Of a stretch of DNA of 25,698 bases, positions 25,258-25,698 are shown piece after piece. The translations under genes were made by a program, and so were the position numbers. Where the stretch lies: NCBI GenBank assembly GCA_035605155.1, contig DATNHC010000037.1:1-25698 (forward strand). Reading direction: 5' to 3'. Each line of letters opens with the position of its first letter. The stretch's first letter is position 1. The notes beneath the pieces were generated by a model, which saw only the letters and a list, made by a program, of their open reading frames with translations, did no database searches and was not told the DNA's origin. Origin of the DNA: VRUE01 sp035605155. GTDB taxonomy: Bacteria > Actinomycetota > Thermoleophilia > Solirubrobacterales > 70-9.

Positions 25258-25698
25258 GTGACCGAGCTGACTGAGAAGCAGGCCGAGCTCTGCGAGCGCA
25301 GCGAGACCGACTACTCCGACCTGCGCGCCCTCTTCATCAATTGCACGCTGAAGCGCAGCCCAGAGGTCTCCAACACGCAAGGGCTGATCGACGTCTCGAT
25401 GGAGATCATGCGGCGCAACGGCGTCGAGGTCGAGTGCATCCGCGCCGTCGATCACGAGCTCGCCGTCGGCGTCTGGCCGGACATGACCGAGCACGGCTGG
25501 GAGCGCGACGAGTGGCCCCAGATCTTCGAGCAGGTGATGGCGGCCGACATTCTCGTGCTCGGCATGTCGATCTGGCTGGGGGAGAAGTCCTCGGTGGCTA
25601 CCCAGGTCGTCGAGCGGCTCTACGGCAACTCACACCTGCTCAACGACGCCGGCCAGTACGCCTACTACGGCCGCGTCGGCGGGTGCCTGATCACCGGC
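25258..25698 (+). CDS. Flavodoxin-like NAD(P)H-dependent oxidoreductase, N-terminal part; runs off the window
   Basis: The frame is open for 147 codons from GTG at 25258 to the window end, so the C-terminus is missing. LRALFINCTLKRSPEVSNTQ gives a first strand and an FMN-phosphate loop of the flavodoxin/NADPH-dependent FMN reductase type. DILVLGMSIWLGEKSS is the second flavin loop, matching the family's VxGxPxWxGxxS pattern. A helix-strand unit (LIDVSMEIMRRNGVEVECIRAVD) lies between. Such enzymes reduce FMN, quinones or nitro compounds with NAD(P)H. GGGGAGA at 25247-25253 is its ribosome-binding site. It probably shares a transcript with the monooxygenase, though a class B monooxygenase does not need a separate reductase. 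Confidence 0.83.
   Translation, partial: MTELTEKQAELCERSETDYSDLRALFINCTLKRSPEVSNTQGLIDVSMEIMRRNGVEVECIRAVDHELAVGVWPDMTEHGWERDEWPQIFEQVMAADILVLGMSIWLGEKSSVATQVVERLYGNSHLLNDAGQYAYYGRVGGCLITG

Overview
The window is a dense, high-GC stretch of bacterial chromosome. GTG and TTG starts are frequent, overlaps of the ATGA/GTGA type are common, and several genes sit only a few bases behind a -10-like hexamer. The gene content (PknB-type kinase, two VapBC-type modules, DUF4383 protein, EthA-like monooxygenase, cupin, Vps62-like protein) suggests an actinomycete. I favour a deep-branching group such as Thermoleophilia, but no ribosomal or marker gene is present to prove it. I see no tRNA, rRNA, CRISPR array, IS element or prophage gene. 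No gap between genes exceeds about 150 bases.

Layout. 1-1667 (minus): an FAD-linked oxidase running off the left edge and an M19 dipeptidase, overlapping by 4 bp. 1717-3831: a divergent membrane protein with a Vps62-like domain. 3914-4576: an antitoxin/PIN toxin pair. 4638-7438: a VOC protein closely followed by a short UvrA-like ABC ATPase of the drug-resistance type. 7483-8895: a Ser/Thr kinase with one membrane helix and an outer TPR-like domain. 9008-9652: a SAM methyltransferase. 9712-10401: a second antitoxin/PIN toxin pair. 10455-11648: a two-domain chromate transporter.

11704-17363 is a zinc-homeostasis block. A Zur-like box precedes an operon encoding a permease fused to a zinc-binding lipoprotein, an ATPase, a second permease and a Zur/Fur repressor. 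A zinc-type alcohol dehydrogenase and a ZIP transporter follow. 17391-18479 (minus) holds a DUF4383 membrane protein and a cupin. 18601-19940 holds a two-helix potassium channel and a second VOC protein.

20048-23622 is a tightly packed three-gene operon: an endonuclease/exonuclease/phosphatase-fold enzyme, a protein joining a degenerate adenylate-kinase-like region to a nucleoside-deoxyribosyltransferase-like region, and a possible TIM-barrel protein. I do not recognise this combination, and it is the best candidate here for an undescribed system. The right end carries a Baeyer-Villiger-type monooxygenase (23752-25233) and a truncated flavodoxin-like reductase (25258 to the edge).
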